Counted from the first letter of the stretch, positions 43,574 to 53,275 are shown. The stretch: 64,000 nt of DNA from Bryobacteraceae bacterium (GCA_041394945.1 JAWKHH010000001.1:1054001-1118000), one strand, 5' to 3'. The notes: generated by a model from the letters alone, not told the origin. Numbers and translations: made by a program.

Positions 43574-45628
43574 CTACTCTCTCGCCGAAGACTTCGGCAG
43601 GAAATTCTCCAGCACCCACAGGTCGTTTTTCGAGGTGCTCTCGGTGTACATCAGGCTCTTACCATCCGGGCTGATGGAAGCATCGAAGAGCATCCCGGCG
43701 CTTTGCACCAGGATCCGGTCGGGCCCGCCGTCAAGCGGGAGCAGACGGATCTGGTTGGGTTTCGCTTCACCGGTAGTGGCAATCAGAGCGTTGCCATCGG
43801 GAGCGAACTGGAGCGCCCGCCGAACGTTTCCGACATGAGGATCCTTGCCGTCTCCCCGCCTGAAGATGCGGGTCTTGCCTGTGGCCAGATCGCACAATTC
43901 CAGAGACCAGCCCGTGAAGCCCGAGGGGTCGGGTGCGTGTTGGGGGTGCTGGATCACGTAGGCGAGCGTCTTGCCATCCGGGCTCAACACCAGCGCGCGG
44001 ACCTGATTGTTTGGACGATACTCGGTGACCTTCCTTTCAGCACCCGTAACAAGATCCAATGCGGCGATCTGGCCTTCCTGCCGCTTCGGGAAGTAGTAGG
44101 TCTTCCCATCCGTGGAAAGGACCGATCCCCACTCCGGCCGGTTAACGCCGAGCTTTGACGTCTGCCCCGACTCGACGTCGAGTTTCACGAGCGTATGCTT
44201 GTTCGACTCGTTGATCCGGAAGACAAGGGATCGATTGTCGTCGAGCCATTCCGGTGCGAAGTTGATCACTGCCCGGTCCGGCGCGTGCATGGTCCTCTCC
44301 AGACCGGTAGCCCGGTCCCGCAACACCAGCGTGCTTCCCGCCACTCCAAACTGCTCCCTCAGTCCGAACCACGCGAGCCGCTTGCCGTCGGGAGAGTAGG
44401 CCGCGAAGCCGTTGCTGCCTTCGAATCGCCGCGTGAGTCGTACCGGTGCGCCGCCCGCAAGCGGGAGGGTGAAGCTGTTAATGAGGCCGGTGTTTTCGAC
44501 GAACAAGAACCGGCCATCGGCGCCTATCCCGATCGGAGCAATCTCGCTGGTCATCCCGCTGCGGAGGATGCGAGCATCCCCGGCTGCCTTTCCGTCTTCC
44601 ATGGCGACCTGCCACAGCGCGCGCGTGCCGGACCTGTCGCTAAGAAAGACCAGGGACTTTCCGTCCGGAGTCCAATCCACCAACCGCGCCTTCGGGTCAT
44701 CGGCAAATAACTGCTTGTCTTCGCTTCCGTCCGCTCCCATCGCGTGGGTCACACCGTCGCTTGACACGTAGGAGATCCAGAGGCCATCGGGCGAGATGCG
44801 GGCATAGGATGGTGCTTGCATGAACTTCTTCAAAGTCCGGAGGTTCCCATTCGCCACGGTTACCAGGCACATTTCTCCCGGTGTCGTACCATGCCCCAGG
44901 CGTTCTTTCTCCAGCAGCGTCAGGACAAAGCGTCCATCGGGGCTCCAGTCCAGAGGCGTGGCCGAGCCCTGGTCGCGCACGATGGTTCTCATTCCCGTCC
45001 CATCCGTGGCAACTACCCGTAACTCCAGGTACTTGGGTCCAGTCTTGTACCAACTGAACGCCACCCACTTGCCGTCGCGCGAAATCGCCACATCCGCGCC
45101 CCAGCCGCTGCTGACCTGACCCCAGTCCAAGTTCACAAGGCGGTGAGCCAGCTTGGTCGCCGTTTCGTAGACAGAGGGGCTTCCTCCGCGGTAGTTGTCG
45201 GTGAAGGCAATCAGCCTGCCGTCGGACGACATCCCTCCCAGCGATTCAAACTGTGGGCCGCTGTCGAGCGCCCGCAGGCCCATCTCCCCGGCAAAAGAAC
45301 GTGGCCCTGCGAGTGCCGCCAGCCGCGCCCGAGCCTGCGAGGCCGCATCCTTCTGTTCTGCGAAGTCGCGGACGACGCGCTCGTAGGCATTGCGCGCTTC
45401 CGTGCTGCCAAGTTTTTCGTAACACTGTCCCAGTCTCACCAGAGCTTTGGCGGCCACAGCGCGATTGGAGCCGCGGGCGAGTTGTTCGTACTGCGTGATG
45501 GCGGCCTTCAGATCGCCGTCCACCACCTCCTTTTGCCGTGCGGCTTCCAGCATCTTCTCCGCCTGGCCAAACGCCAAACCGGCCACCGCCGCCAGCAGAA
45601 CCCAAACTCGAATCATCGGCATCGACAT
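43574..45628 (-). CDS. Module 2 exported TPR plus PD40 propeller protein
   Basis: 684 residues; signal peptide ~1-21 (ending AFGQA); GGAGG 8 bases before the ATG. TPR-like helices ~25-110 (DLKAAITQYEQLARGSN, ALVRLGQCYEKLG) are almost identical to module 1, marking this pair as the closest. Propeller repeats run ~120-680 (SRDGKWVAFS, SPDGRFVLTL, TPDGKSLVFLS, SPDGKRLAWFG, SPDGKSLMYTE), ending LWVLENFLPKSS. Its operator lies 58 bases upstream and ends at the regulator stop. Envelope location is inferred. Confidence 0.85.
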   Translation of the reverse strand: MSMPMIRVWVLLAAVAGLAFGQAEKMLEAARQKEVVDGDLKAAITQYEQLARGSNRAVAAKALVRLGQCYEKLGSTEARNAYERVVRDFAEQKDAASQARARLAALAGPRSFAGEMGLRALDSGPQFESLGGMSSDGRLIAFTDNYRGGSPSVYETATKLAHRLVNLDWGQVSSGWGADVAISRDGKWVAFSWYKTGPKYLELRVVATDGTGMRTIVRDQGSATPLDWSPDGRFVLTLLEKERLGHGTTPGEMCLVTVANGNLRTLKKFMQAPSYARISPDGLWISYVSSDGVTHAMGADGSEDKQLFADDPKARLVDWTPDGKSLVFLSDRSGTRALWQVAMEDGKAAGDARILRSGMTSEIAPIGIGADGRFLFVENTGLINSFTLPLAGGAPVRLTRRFEGSNGFAAYSPDGKRLAWFGLREQFGVAGSTLVLRDRATGLERTMHAPDRAVINFAPEWLDDNRSLVFRINESNKHTLVKLDVESGQTSKLGVNRPEWGSVLSTDGKTYYFPKRQEGQIAALDLVTGAERKVTEYRPNNQVRALVLSPDGKTLAYVIQHPQHAPDPSGFTGWSLELCDLATGKTRIFRRGDGKDPHVGNVRRALQFAPDGNALIATTGEAKPNQIRLLPLDGGPDRILVQSAGMLFDASISPDGKSLMYTESTSKNDLWVLENFLPKSSARE

Positions 45629-45685
45629 GTTATTTGCCTCCTAATGGCAGCCTACCCAGCCACTCTCAGATCTCCCTCCCGGCCA

Positions 45686-45707
45686 ATGTCCGATTTGCGT
45701 CAGATCT
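45686..45707 (-). promoter_or_regulatory. Module 2 operator upstream of the propeller gene
   Basis: Plus-strand half-sites ATGTCCGATTT (45686-45696) and GCGTCAGATCT (45697-45707). The first shares TGTC, one variable base and GATTT with the kinase-promoter site of the same module. Possible -10 TAGGCT (minus strand) at 45649-45654, at the same relative distance as in module 1. Confidence 0.6.
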
Positions 45708-46384
45708 CAACCATCGAAGCGGTATCCCAGCCCGCGTACGTTTAGCAGGTAGCGCGGCTCCTCCGGGTCCGGCTCAATCTTCTTCCGCAGATTGCCGATG
45801 TGGTTGTCCACTACACGGTCGGTCACGAAGGTGCTCGCGCCCCACGCCCCCTCCACCAACTGGTCGCGTGTTAGGATTCTCCCACGGCTGCGCGCGAACA
45901 ACTCCAGCAGCTTGAACTCCGTCTGCGTCAGGGTCCACGTCTCCAAGCCGCGCCGGACTTCGGCCCTGTCGAAGTCCACCTCCGTTTCGCCAAACCGCAG
46001 CACGCGTTCCGCGCCCGCGGCCTGGCTTCGCCGCAGGAGCGCCATGATGCGGGCCCGCAACTCGCGCACACCGAAGGGCTTCGTCACATAGTCGTCCGCG
46101 CCCAGTTCCAGGCCGAGCACCTTTTCGGCTTCCTGCGTGCGCGCCGTGAGCATCAGAATAGGTGTCCGTACCCCGGCGCGGCGCAACTCGCGGCATACCT
46201 CGAAGCCGTCCTTGCCCGGCAGCATGACGTCGAGCACAATCAGGTCAAAGCGAGAGTCGCGGGCGGCTTTCGCGCCGGATGGGCCGTCTCTGGCAACCTG
46301 CACCTGGTGCCCCTCCATCGTGAGATCGTCCTCCAGTGCCAGCGCGATCCCCGGCTCGTCTTCCACAACCAAAATTCTCGCCAT
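45707..46384 (-). CDS. Module 2 OmpR-family response regulator
   Basis: 225 residues. Receiver with E8/D9, D52 (LIVLDVMLPG) and K in YVTKPF; winged helix ~130-225 with recognition helix TDRVVDNHIGNLRKKIE and wing GLGYRFDG. It starts 3 bases after the kinase stop. The helix residues NHIGNL differ from module 1 (THILHL), in line with the changed operator sequence. Confidence 0.95.
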   Translation of the reverse strand: MARILVVEDEPGIALALEDDLTMEGHQVQVARDGPSGAKAARDSRFDLIVLDVMLPGKDGFEVCRELRRAGVRTPILMLTARTQEAEKVLGLELGADDYVTKPFGVRELRARIMALLRRSQAAGAERVLRFGETEVDFDRAEVRRGLETWTLTQTEFKLLELFARSRGRILTRDQLVEGAWGASTFVTDRVVDNHIGNLRKKIEPDPEEPRYLLNVRGLGYRFDG

Positions 46385-46387
46385 CGC

Positions 46388-48202
46388 TCACTCACTCTCC
46401 GGCAACACGAGCGTGAACGTACAGCCCTGGCCCGGAGCGCTCTCCAGCCGGACCTCGCCGCCATGCGCCTTCATGATGTGTTTCACCATCGCCAAACCCA
46501 CACCGGTACCCTGGATACTCTCCTTCACGGCTCGCCGTCCCCGCACGAATTTCTCGAACACCGCCTTCTGTTCTTCCACCGGGATGCCCGGTCCGTGATC
46601 CCGCACGAAGATGAGAACCTGCCGGCCCCCCTCCCGCCAGCCAGCTTCGACGCGTGAGTCCGCGGGGGAGTACTTCAGTGCGTTGTCGAGGAGATTCCGA
46701 ATGGCGGCGGTCAGCGCCTCCCGGTCCCCATTTGCGTGGACTTCACCGCTCTCTGAAACAGCAACTCGACCGTCACCCGGCCCCACTTCCTCCACGGCTT
46801 GCCGTACGAGGTCACCCACTTTCAACTGCTGCATCCGGTAGCTCTGCGCTCCGGCTTCCATCCGTCCCAAGTGCAGCAACCCCTCTACCAGCCGCTGCAA
46901 CCTGTGCGCCTCTCCCGCCAGCACGCTGTAGTATTTCTGCCGCCGCTCCTCGCTCGGCACTTGCCCCATCTCCAGCATCTCCGACAACTGCCTCACCGTC
47001 GTCAGTGGAGAACGGAATTCATGCGACACCGCCGCCACGAAATCAGACTGTAGCCGCGCCACCTCGGACTCGCGCCGGATGGCCCGCGCCATAAAGTAGA
47101 CCGCCCCCCAGAGCAGCAGAATTACCAGCCCGACCAGAGTTGGAGTCATCGTTCGGTATGCAGTGCCGCCACCTTCGTGCCAGACCCGGAGCACCCACGG
47201 ACTTTCCGCCTCGCCCAGCACCTGTGCCGTGCCTGGCTGCGGTTTGTCTGGGGTTCCCGACAACAAACGGCCGCGCGCGTCGGTGAGCTGAAAGCGCACT
47301 CCCGCTGGAGCCCTGATCTCAAGAAAGCGCTCGGGTATCGCCACCAGCCCAGCCCATCGCTTCTCGTTTCCCCGCCACATCCCGAGCCACGGCTGGCCAT
47401 CGATCTCGATGACGGGTCCCTCGCGCTTCTCCCAGAGCAGCGACATGGCCTCCGCCGCCGCCCAACCGCCAGGTGGGGATCGAAGGGAAGCCGCCTCCAG
47501 GTAGTATTCCGCCGGCCCCTTCCTCAGCAACCACCGTCCGCTGGCAAGGCCGGCGGCGATCTGTTCTCCGCTACCGGAGGAACCCAGTTTGCGCTGACCG
47601 TCCAACCCGACGAGTCCGGCGGGCAACCCGGCGGCGAGCGTTCCCTCCATCCGCGCCAGCGATTCATACGCCCGCAGGGCTCCCTTCCGCTCGCCCGATT
47701 GCAGCAGCACCCGCGCCAAGCGCAACAACGCCTCCGCGCGGAGACTTTCATTCGGATGCCCGGCAAGACCCCGGTAGACCGCCACAGCGCGGGCTGCACC
47801 TCCACCGCCAAACTCCGCTGCTTCACCCTCGGCGAATACGCTCGTGAGATCTGGTTCGCCTGGGAGCCACGGGACGAAGGGAAGTCCATCCCGCGGCGAC
47901 ACCTCCACACGGTTCCCGGCCGTCGCGAAGATGACCGCGCCCGGAATGAGGGGTGGAACTGCGCGATCGTCTGAAACCCAGCGGCTCAGCGCTTCCCCTG
48001 CCTGAGCCCACTTGCCTCGGACCACGGCGGCCATCGCCTCCGCGCTGCCCTCAATCCGCTCGCGCTGCCGCTCCCGGTCGACAGCGCGCTCCTGCGTCCA
48101 CATGCGCCAGCCGAACCAGCACAGGGCGATGGTGACGACTGCGGCCGTCGCCAACAGGGCCCTCAGAACGGGATTGACCGCGCGCCTCACGGACCACTCC
48201 AT
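46388..48202 (-). CDS. Module 2 membrane sensor histidine kinase
   Basis: 604 residues from ATG 48202. A GTG at 48190 (GGAG 6 bases upstream) is an alternative that would avoid overlapping the candidate -10. Transmembrane helices ~13-33 and ~350-370; periplasmic sensor between them with TPR-like segments (AARAVAVYRGLAG, AEALLRLARVLLQSGERKGALRAYESLARM). Phosphoacceptor His near 394 (AAVSHEFRSPLTTV). ATPase boxes NLLDNALKYS, DHGPGIP, VFEKFVRG and GTGVGLAMV. It lies 80 bases behind the module 3 propeller gene. Confidence 0.93.
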   Translation of the reverse strand: MEWSVRRAVNPVLRALLATAAVVTIALCWFGWRMWTQERAVDRERQRERIEGSAEAMAAVVRGKWAQAGEALSRWVSDDRAVPPLIPGAVIFATAGNRVEVSPRDGLPFVPWLPGEPDLTSVFAEGEAAEFGGGGAARAVAVYRGLAGHPNESLRAEALLRLARVLLQSGERKGALRAYESLARMEGTLAAGLPAGLVGLDGQRKLGSSGSGEQIAAGLASGRWLLRKGPAEYYLEAASLRSPPGGWAAAEAMSLLWEKREGPVIEIDGQPWLGMWRGNEKRWAGLVAIPERFLEIRAPAGVRFQLTDARGRLLSGTPDKPQPGTAQVLGEAESPWVLRVWHEGGGTAYRTMTPTLVGLVILLLWGAVYFMARAIRRESEVARLQSDFVAAVSHEFRSPLTTVRQLSEMLEMGQVPSEERRQKYYSVLAGEAHRLQRLVEGLLHLGRMEAGAQSYRMQQLKVGDLVRQAVEEVGPGDGRVAVSESGEVHANGDREALTAAIRNLLDNALKYSPADSRVEAGWREGGRQVLIFVRDHGPGIPVEEQKAVFEKFVRGRRAVKESIQGTGVGLAMVKHIMKAHGGEVRLESAPGQGCTFTLVLPESE

Positions 48203-48236
48203 TCTAGGGCCCCTGGTTCCTGAGAAACTCCGCTGA

Positions 48237-48258
48237 GTGTCAGATTTGTGTCACCTCG
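48237..48258 (-). promoter_or_regulatory. Module 2 operator upstream of the kinase gene
   Basis: Plus-strand half-sites GTGTCAGATTT (48237-48247) and GTGTCACCTCG (48248-48258), with GTGTCA repeated exactly 11 bases apart. A good -10 (TAGAAT, minus strand) lies at 48201-48206, 31 bases away, the same spacing as in other modules. Confidence 0.65.
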
Positions 48259-48282
48259 CGGACACCGGCCTCGCTGCTTGGC

Positions 48283-50310
48283 TTACTTCGGCAAGAAGTT
48301 CCGCAGGCTCCAGACCTCGGCGCTCGACTCCCGGCTGGAGAAGAGCGCCCGCTTGCCGTCGGGATGGAGACTGGGTCCGCTTAGTCCTCGGCCGCGGATG
48401 CCGGTTGCCACGGGCGCACCGCCTTGGATGGAGACGGCGAAGAACTCCTCCTGGCCAGCCTCTGATTTCGCATAAAAGAGGTGCTTGCTGTCCGGCGTCC
48501 AGCGCAGGACGTTATCGTTGGCGCCGATGGCCAACATGCGCGGGGCTCCGCGGGATGTGGGCATTACGAGAACCCCCACGGGGCCACCCCGCACCACGCG
48601 CCCAACCATGGCCAGCCACTTGCCATCGGGCGAGACGGTTGGCGCCAATGACCACTCGGCGTCATCGCTGTACAACTCTGTGCGCTGCTGCGTCTCCAGG
48701 TCGACCCGGAAGATCTGGCGGTGTTCCGATCCGTGCGGACGGGCGGACACATACACTGACCGGCAGTCGGGAGCGTAGCCGAGTTGATAGGCTGCGCGCA
48801 GCCCCGTGATCTTGATGTCCGGGCCGACGACGGCCCCGGTAGCGGCGTCATACAAGCGCCGAGTGGCAGGATGAGGCGTGCCCCAACTGAGCAGCCGCGA
48901 ATCCGAACACCACGTGGGGATCTGGTAGTTCCAAGCGTTGCCATCGCTCACCACCACCTCGGCGCTATCCTTTCCGCGCACAACGAGTTGGCTCTTGCCG
49001 TTGATGTCGCGGGATGAGGTGTAGGAGAAGGAGTCGCCCGAAGGCGACCACGCCGGTGAGGAGTTGTGTCCCAGGTAGGTATCAACGAACCGCTTGGGCT
49101 GCCCTTGCACGCGAAGCGAGTATGGATCGAGGTTCGCCAGGTAGACATCACGGCTCTGCGTCCGGCGGCCGTAATGCAAAGTACCGTCCTTTGCGAGGCC
49201 GAGCAACTCCGTCGCGCCGAGGTCCCCTTGCAGGAGTACCGGAACAGCAGAGCCATCGGGCTTGGACTCCACCATCCAGAGCCCGTCCCCGCCCTGACGG
49301 TTGCTGACGAACAGGATCTTGCTTGCAGCGGGGGCCCATATGGGACTGCGATCATCGTATAAGCCTCCGAGAATTGTGGATTCTTGGCCCGTCGCAACGT
49401 CGAACACGACGATGTCCCGGTCCGGCGGCGTGTTTACGTTTTCGTTGACGTAGCAGGCCGCGGCGATCTGCTTGCCGTCAGGCGAGAATACGCCTCTTTC
49501 GCATCGCTGCGAACGCCTGGAGGAAGGACCCCTCAGTTCACCGGATTGGGTGTCGACGACCGCGAGGTTCCACACGTTTTGGGCCGGGATGTAGACCCAG
49601 CCTGCCAAGTTTCTCCCGTCCGGCGACCAGTCCCACGGGTGGAAGAAGCTGTGACCGGCGAGCTTGAGCGGCACGGCGCTGAAATCCCCACCCGTCGCAG
49701 GACCGATACGCAGTTCATATCCCGGTTCCGCAGCTCCGCCTCCGCTTGCATAGGCGATCCTGCTGCCATCCCGGCTCGGGACAGGAGCCCAAACCATGTT
49801 GGCCGGTTCGGACTCTCCACCGCGATTGACTCTCTCGTGAGAGATCCCGGTCTGCAGGTCGCGCACGACGAGACTTCCGTTGGCAGTGAGGAACGCGAAG
49901 ATTCGACCGTCTTCGGAGACCGGCCCGAGAAGCCCACCGACTCCGGGCTGGCTGAACAACAGCCGCGACGAGAGCGCGCCCGACTCGTTGGCGGCGCCGG
50001 CCATTTGCGCCAGTCGCGCCCGCGCCGTGGCCGCGGATTCCGTCTCGCCTGGGAACTCGCGCAGTGCCCGTTCGTAGGCCTTCCTTGCTTCCGCACTGCC
50101 GAGTTTCTCGTAGCACAGCCCCATGCGGACGAGGGCCTTCGCCGCGACCGTGCGGTCCGAGGAGCGGGCTAGAGCCTCGTATTGCGCGATGGCCCCTTTC
50201 AGATTGCCGTCGAGCGTCTCCATGCGCATCGCCCGTTGCAGTTGGACATCGGGTTGGGCGAGCAGCGCCGTGGCCACCGCCAGAATCAGTGTGAACTGTT
50301 TGATCTTCAT
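48283..50310 (-). CDS. Module 3 exported TPR plus PD40 propeller protein
   Basis: 675 residues from ATG 50310 (GGAGG 5 bases upstream; preferred to 50322). Signal peptide ~1-19 (ending ALLAQP). TPR-like helices ~25-110 (NLKGAIAQYEALARSSD, ALVRMGLCYEKLG). Propeller repeats ~125-670 (SPDGRNLAGWV, SPDGKQIAAACYV, SPSGDSFSYTSS, SPDGKWLAMVG), ending VWSLRNFLPK. The blade sequences are clearly diverged from modules 1 and 2, while the TPR block is conserved. The module operator sits 55 bases upstream of the start. Confidence 0.85.
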   Translation of the reverse strand: MKIKQFTLILAVATALLAQPDVQLQRAMRMETLDGNLKGAIAQYEALARSSDRTVAAKALVRMGLCYEKLGSAEARKAYERALREFPGETESAATARARLAQMAGAANESGALSSRLLFSQPGVGGLLGPVSEDGRIFAFLTANGSLVVRDLQTGISHERVNRGGESEPANMVWAPVPSRDGSRIAYASGGGAAEPGYELRIGPATGGDFSAVPLKLAGHSFFHPWDWSPDGRNLAGWVYIPAQNVWNLAVVDTQSGELRGPSSRRSQRCERGVFSPDGKQIAAACYVNENVNTPPDRDIVVFDVATGQESTILGGLYDDRSPIWAPAASKILFVSNRQGGDGLWMVESKPDGSAVPVLLQGDLGATELLGLAKDGTLHYGRRTQSRDVYLANLDPYSLRVQGQPKRFVDTYLGHNSSPAWSPSGDSFSYTSSRDINGKSQLVVRGKDSAEVVVSDGNAWNYQIPTWCSDSRLLSWGTPHPATRRLYDAATGAVVGPDIKITGLRAAYQLGYAPDCRSVYVSARPHGSEHRQIFRVDLETQQRTELYSDDAEWSLAPTVSPDGKWLAMVGRVVRGGPVGVLVMPTSRGAPRMLAIGANDNVLRWTPDSKHLFYAKSEAGQEEFFAVSIQGGAPVATGIRGRGLSGPSLHPDGKRALFSSRESSAEVWSLRNFLPK

Positions 50311-50364
50311 GCTGACCTCCACGCACCCAGGCTAGGGGCCGCATGCGAGGCCGCATCGAGCGTT

Positions 50365-50386
50365 CGGTGAGGAATCCGTGAGAATT
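50365..50386 (-). promoter_or_regulatory. Module 3 operator upstream of the propeller gene
   Basis: Plus-strand half-sites CGGTGAGGAAT (50365-50375) and CCGTGAGAATT (50376-50386), with GTGAG repeated 11 bases apart; it ends at the regulator stop. The same core occurs upstream of the module 3 kinase gene. Possible -10 TAGCCT (minus strand) at 50329-50334. Confidence 0.62.
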
Positions 50387-51045
50387 CAGCCATCAAACCG
50401 ATACCCCATGCCGCGGACACTGGTGATCGCAGCGCTGCCCACCTTGCGCCGCAGGTTCACGATGTGGGCATCCACGGCGCGCTCTGTCACATAGGTGTCG
50501 CGGCCCCAGGCGAGGTCGATGAGGCGGTCGCGGCTCAAGAGCCTGCCGCGGTTTTGCAGAAATACCAGCAGCAGCTTGAACTCGAGCGGTGTGATCTCCA
50601 GTTTCGAGCCCCCCTTGCGCAACTCTCCCCGCGCGACGTCCACCTCCAACTCCCCGAACCGCTCCACTTCGGATTCGGGCCGCTGCCGGTCGCGCAGGCG
50701 GGCGCGGATGCGGGCGCGCAGTTCCCTGGGGCTGAACGGCTTCGTGATGTAGTCGGCGGCGCCGAGATCGAGACCGAGAACCTTCTCCGCTTCATGCGTG
50801 CGCGCCGTCAGGAAGACGATGGGCGCCCCGGCGCCAGCCCTGCGCAATTCGCGGCACACTTCGAACCCGTCGCGCCCGGGCAACATCACGTCCAGCAGAA
50901 TCAGGTCCCACGCCTGCGCCGTCCCCAGCGAAACCGCCGAGTGGCCATCGCGCGCCACCTCCACCTCGTAGCCTTCCAATTGCAGATCGTCGCGCAGGGC
51001 CTGTGCAATGTCGGCCTCATCTTCGACAATCAAGATCCGTGGCAT
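50386..51045 (-). CDS. Module 3 OmpR-family response regulator
   Basis: 219 residues. Receiver with E8/D9, D52 (LILLDVMLPG) and K in YITKPF; winged helix ~125-219 with recognition helix TERAVDAHIVNLRRKV and wing GMGYRFDG. Its ATG overlaps the kinase stop by one base (TGATG). The helix residues AHIVNL are specific to this module, as is its GTGAGG operator. Confidence 0.95.
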   Translation of the reverse strand: MPRILIVEDEADIAQALRDDLQLEGYEVEVARDGHSAVSLGTAQAWDLILLDVMLPGRDGFEVCRELRRAGAGAPIVFLTARTHEAEKVLGLDLGAADYITKPFSPRELRARIRARLRDRQRPESEVERFGELEVDVARGELRKGGSKLEITPLEFKLLLVFLQNRGRLLSRDRLIDLAWGRDTYVTERAVDAHIVNLRRKVGSAAITSVRGMGYRFDG

Positions 51046-52859
51046 CAGTCGGCCTCCAGCGGAATGGAAATGGAAAAGACGCTGCCGGCGCCCGGCGCGT
51101 TGGCGAGCGCGACCTGGCCGCCGTGCGCCTGAACGATTTGGGAAACCATGGCCAACCCGATTCCCGTGCCCCGAATGCCGGCCCGCCGCGCCTCCTCGCC
51201 TCGGTAGAACTGGTGGAAGACGAGATCCCGCTCAGCCGGCGGAACGCCCGCTCCGAAGTCGCGCACGGCCCATCTCGCTTCGCCGCCGCCGCACTCCACG
51301 GTCACCTCCACAAGGCGCGAGTCGCCCGAGTACTTCACGGCATTGTCGAGCAGGTTCCACAGAGCGCGGCCCAGCGCTTCGCGGTCTCCCCGGAAGGCAC
51401 CCTCCGACGCGCCGCTCGAAGCGACTTCGAAGCCGAGTTCCGACACTTCGGCTCGAAAACCATCGAGCACCTGCGCGGTGAACTCCCCCACCTCGACGCG
51501 CTCTCGCCGGTACTCCGGCGCGCCGGACTGCATGCGGCGGAAGTCGAGCAGATCCTCCACCAGGCGGTGCAGCCGCAGTGTGGCGCGCGACAGCGAGTGG
51601 TAATAGGACTGGCGGCGCTCTTCGGTCGCGACCCGCCCATCCTCCAGAGCCTCGCTGATCTGGCGCAGTGACGTGAGCGGCGTGCGAAACTCGTGCGACA
51701 CCGCCGCCACAAAGTCCTCCTGCATGCGCGCCAGCGCCAGCTCGCGCCGCATGGATCTGAGCGCCAGCAGGACACCGGCGAGCGTGAAGACGCCCACCGC
51801 GCCTAGTAAAAGAAGCAACATCCGCCGACGGGCGCTGAAGTCTCCGTTGGAGTGTGGAGCCACCGCGAGGACGGTCCAGGGTAGCCGGGACTCGGCCGGG
51901 TATTTCGCGGCCGCCTTGCCAGAGGTGGCTGGACCGATGATCTGGCCCGTCTGCGTCTGGAGCCAGACGCCGGGACCGACCCGGCCAAGCCATTCGCGCG
52001 TGACGAACGCCGGCGAAGCCGCCAGCACATGAAGCGACGCCCCTCGCCGTTCCCAAACCACCGTGTGCAAGGCGGAACTTGACTCGATCAGCGCGCGCCC
52101 TGAGGAGGTTCTCGATCCCGCCCTCACATCACCTTCCACGCGCAGAACCACGTCGGTCAGCTCTTCGAGTTCCACCGGACGCGGCTGCCCACTCCACTTC
52201 GCGGCGTCATCGGCGAATGATACGTAAGTATCCCGGTTCAGTGCGAACTTCCCGGCCAGCAGCAAGCCCCAGAGCCGGATGGCCTCTGCTTGCCGCGCGC
52301 CCCCCGGCAGGATCTGACAGCGGCTCCAAACCGCTGCGACGGGTGCAGGCCATCCGCTCACGAGTGCGGGTTCCATTGAAGCTAGTTGATCGTACACTGC
52401 CAGCGCCTCGCGAATTCGCCCCATGTTCTTCAAAGTCCTGCCGAGCCGCATGAGCGCTCCAGCGCGGATGTCCGGACTCGGGGAAACTGCCAGTCGTCGG
52501 TACCAGACGCTTGCCGCTGCCGGATCCGTAGCCTGAAACTCCAGCTGTTCCCCGGTCTGAAAGAGTTCGGTCGAGACTTCTCGAACCGGTTCGTGGCCAC
52601 TCCGGTAAAGGAGGCCTGCACCAGGTAAACGCGCGAGCAGTGCGCCCTGGCCAGGATCGCGTTCGAGCAGGGACGGGTCGGCGAGGATCAACATGAGCGC
52701 CTGAGCTGCGCTCGCGGCACGTTGCTCGTTCCGCTCGGCGGTCCGCTGAACTTCCAGCGTGCGGTCCTGTTCCATCAAGCGCGCACTCAGCCACACGACG
52801 GTCAGCGCCGGAACACACAATACCGCCCCCAGCACCCAGGTCCACTTGCGGCGCAACAT
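51045..52859 (-). CDS. Module 3 membrane sensor histidine kinase
   Basis: 604 residues. Transmembrane helices ~8-28 and ~343-364. The periplasmic sensor has TPR-like helices (AASVWYRRLAVSPSPD, AGALMRLGRTLKNMGRIREALAVYDQLASM). Phosphoacceptor His near 389 (AAVSHEFRTPLTSL). ATPase boxes NLLDNAVKYS, DFGAGVP, VFHQFYRG and GTGIGLAMV. A candidate -10 (TACACT) lies only 13 bases before the ATG, so the transcript leader may be very short. Confidence 0.93.
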   Translation of the reverse strand: MLRRKWTWVLGAVLCVPALTVVWLSARLMEQDRTLEVQRTAERNEQRAASAAQALMLILADPSLLERDPGQGALLARLPGAGLLYRSGHEPVREVSTELFQTGEQLEFQATDPAAASVWYRRLAVSPSPDIRAGALMRLGRTLKNMGRIREALAVYDQLASMEPALVSGWPAPVAAVWSRCQILPGGARQAEAIRLWGLLLAGKFALNRDTYVSFADDAAKWSGQPRPVELEELTDVVLRVEGDVRAGSRTSSGRALIESSSALHTVVWERRGASLHVLAASPAFVTREWLGRVGPGVWLQTQTGQIIGPATSGKAAAKYPAESRLPWTVLAVAPHSNGDFSARRRMLLLLLGAVGVFTLAGVLLALRSMRRELALARMQEDFVAAVSHEFRTPLTSLRQISEALEDGRVATEERRQSYYHSLSRATLRLHRLVEDLLDFRRMQSGAPEYRRERVEVGEFTAQVLDGFRAEVSELGFEVASSGASEGAFRGDREALGRALWNLLDNAVKYSGDSRLVEVTVECGGGEARWAVRDFGAGVPPAERDLVFHQFYRGEEARRAGIRGTGIGLAMVSQIVQAHGGQVALANAPGAGSVFSISIPLEAD

Positions 52860-52907
52860 GTTACCCGGACCAGTGTAAGACGGAGGCGTTCAAAATGGGT
52901 TAGGCGA

Positions 52908-52929
52908 ATGTGAGGAAACGGTGAGGCGG
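52908..52929 (-). promoter_or_regulatory. Module 3 operator upstream of the kinase gene
   Basis: Plus-strand half-sites ATGTGAGGAAA (52908-52918) and CGGTGAGGCGG (52919-52929): GTGAGG repeated exactly 11 bases apart, matching the propeller-promoter site of the same module. Candidate -10 TACACT (minus strand) at 52872-52877, 31 bases away. Confidence 0.65.
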
Positions 52930-53097
52930 CGGATGCGCATCCGCCGCCTGGAACATATTGTGTCCAATTCCCACTCTCACTGGTCCGCTGAGAAGTAGCA
53001 AGGACACCCCGTTCATGCGTAGTGGCTCAACTAGCTGGACCATGTGGCTCACTCTATGCGCCTTCCACCGGGCCTGCTGACTGGAGCGCGGCGAACA

Positions 53098-53229
53098 TTA
53101 CTTGGCCGAGAGCGGTACCATCGGGAGCGCCCACAAGTTGCGAACTTCCGTCATTCCGCTAAAGACAATTTCGCGGCCGCCCGGGTGTATCGAGAACGAG
53201 ACGGGCTGTGCCAGTTCGTGGAGGATCAC
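53098..53229 (-). pseudogene. C-terminal fragment of another propeller gene
   Basis: A 43-codon frame reads LHELAQPVSFSIHPGGREIVF, then SGMTEVRNLWALPMVPLSAK and stop. This is the last blade of a PD40 propeller, with the LWAL ending typical of the family. It lies between the module 4 propeller stop (53276) and the module 3 kinase operator, in a different frame from the intact gene, and is closed upstream by a stop. It is probably the relic of a deleted or recombined extra copy. Confidence 0.5.
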
Positions 53230-53275
53230 TTTTCATCCAAACGCAGTTGGTTCGTGCGGGCCTGCGAATGTCAGT

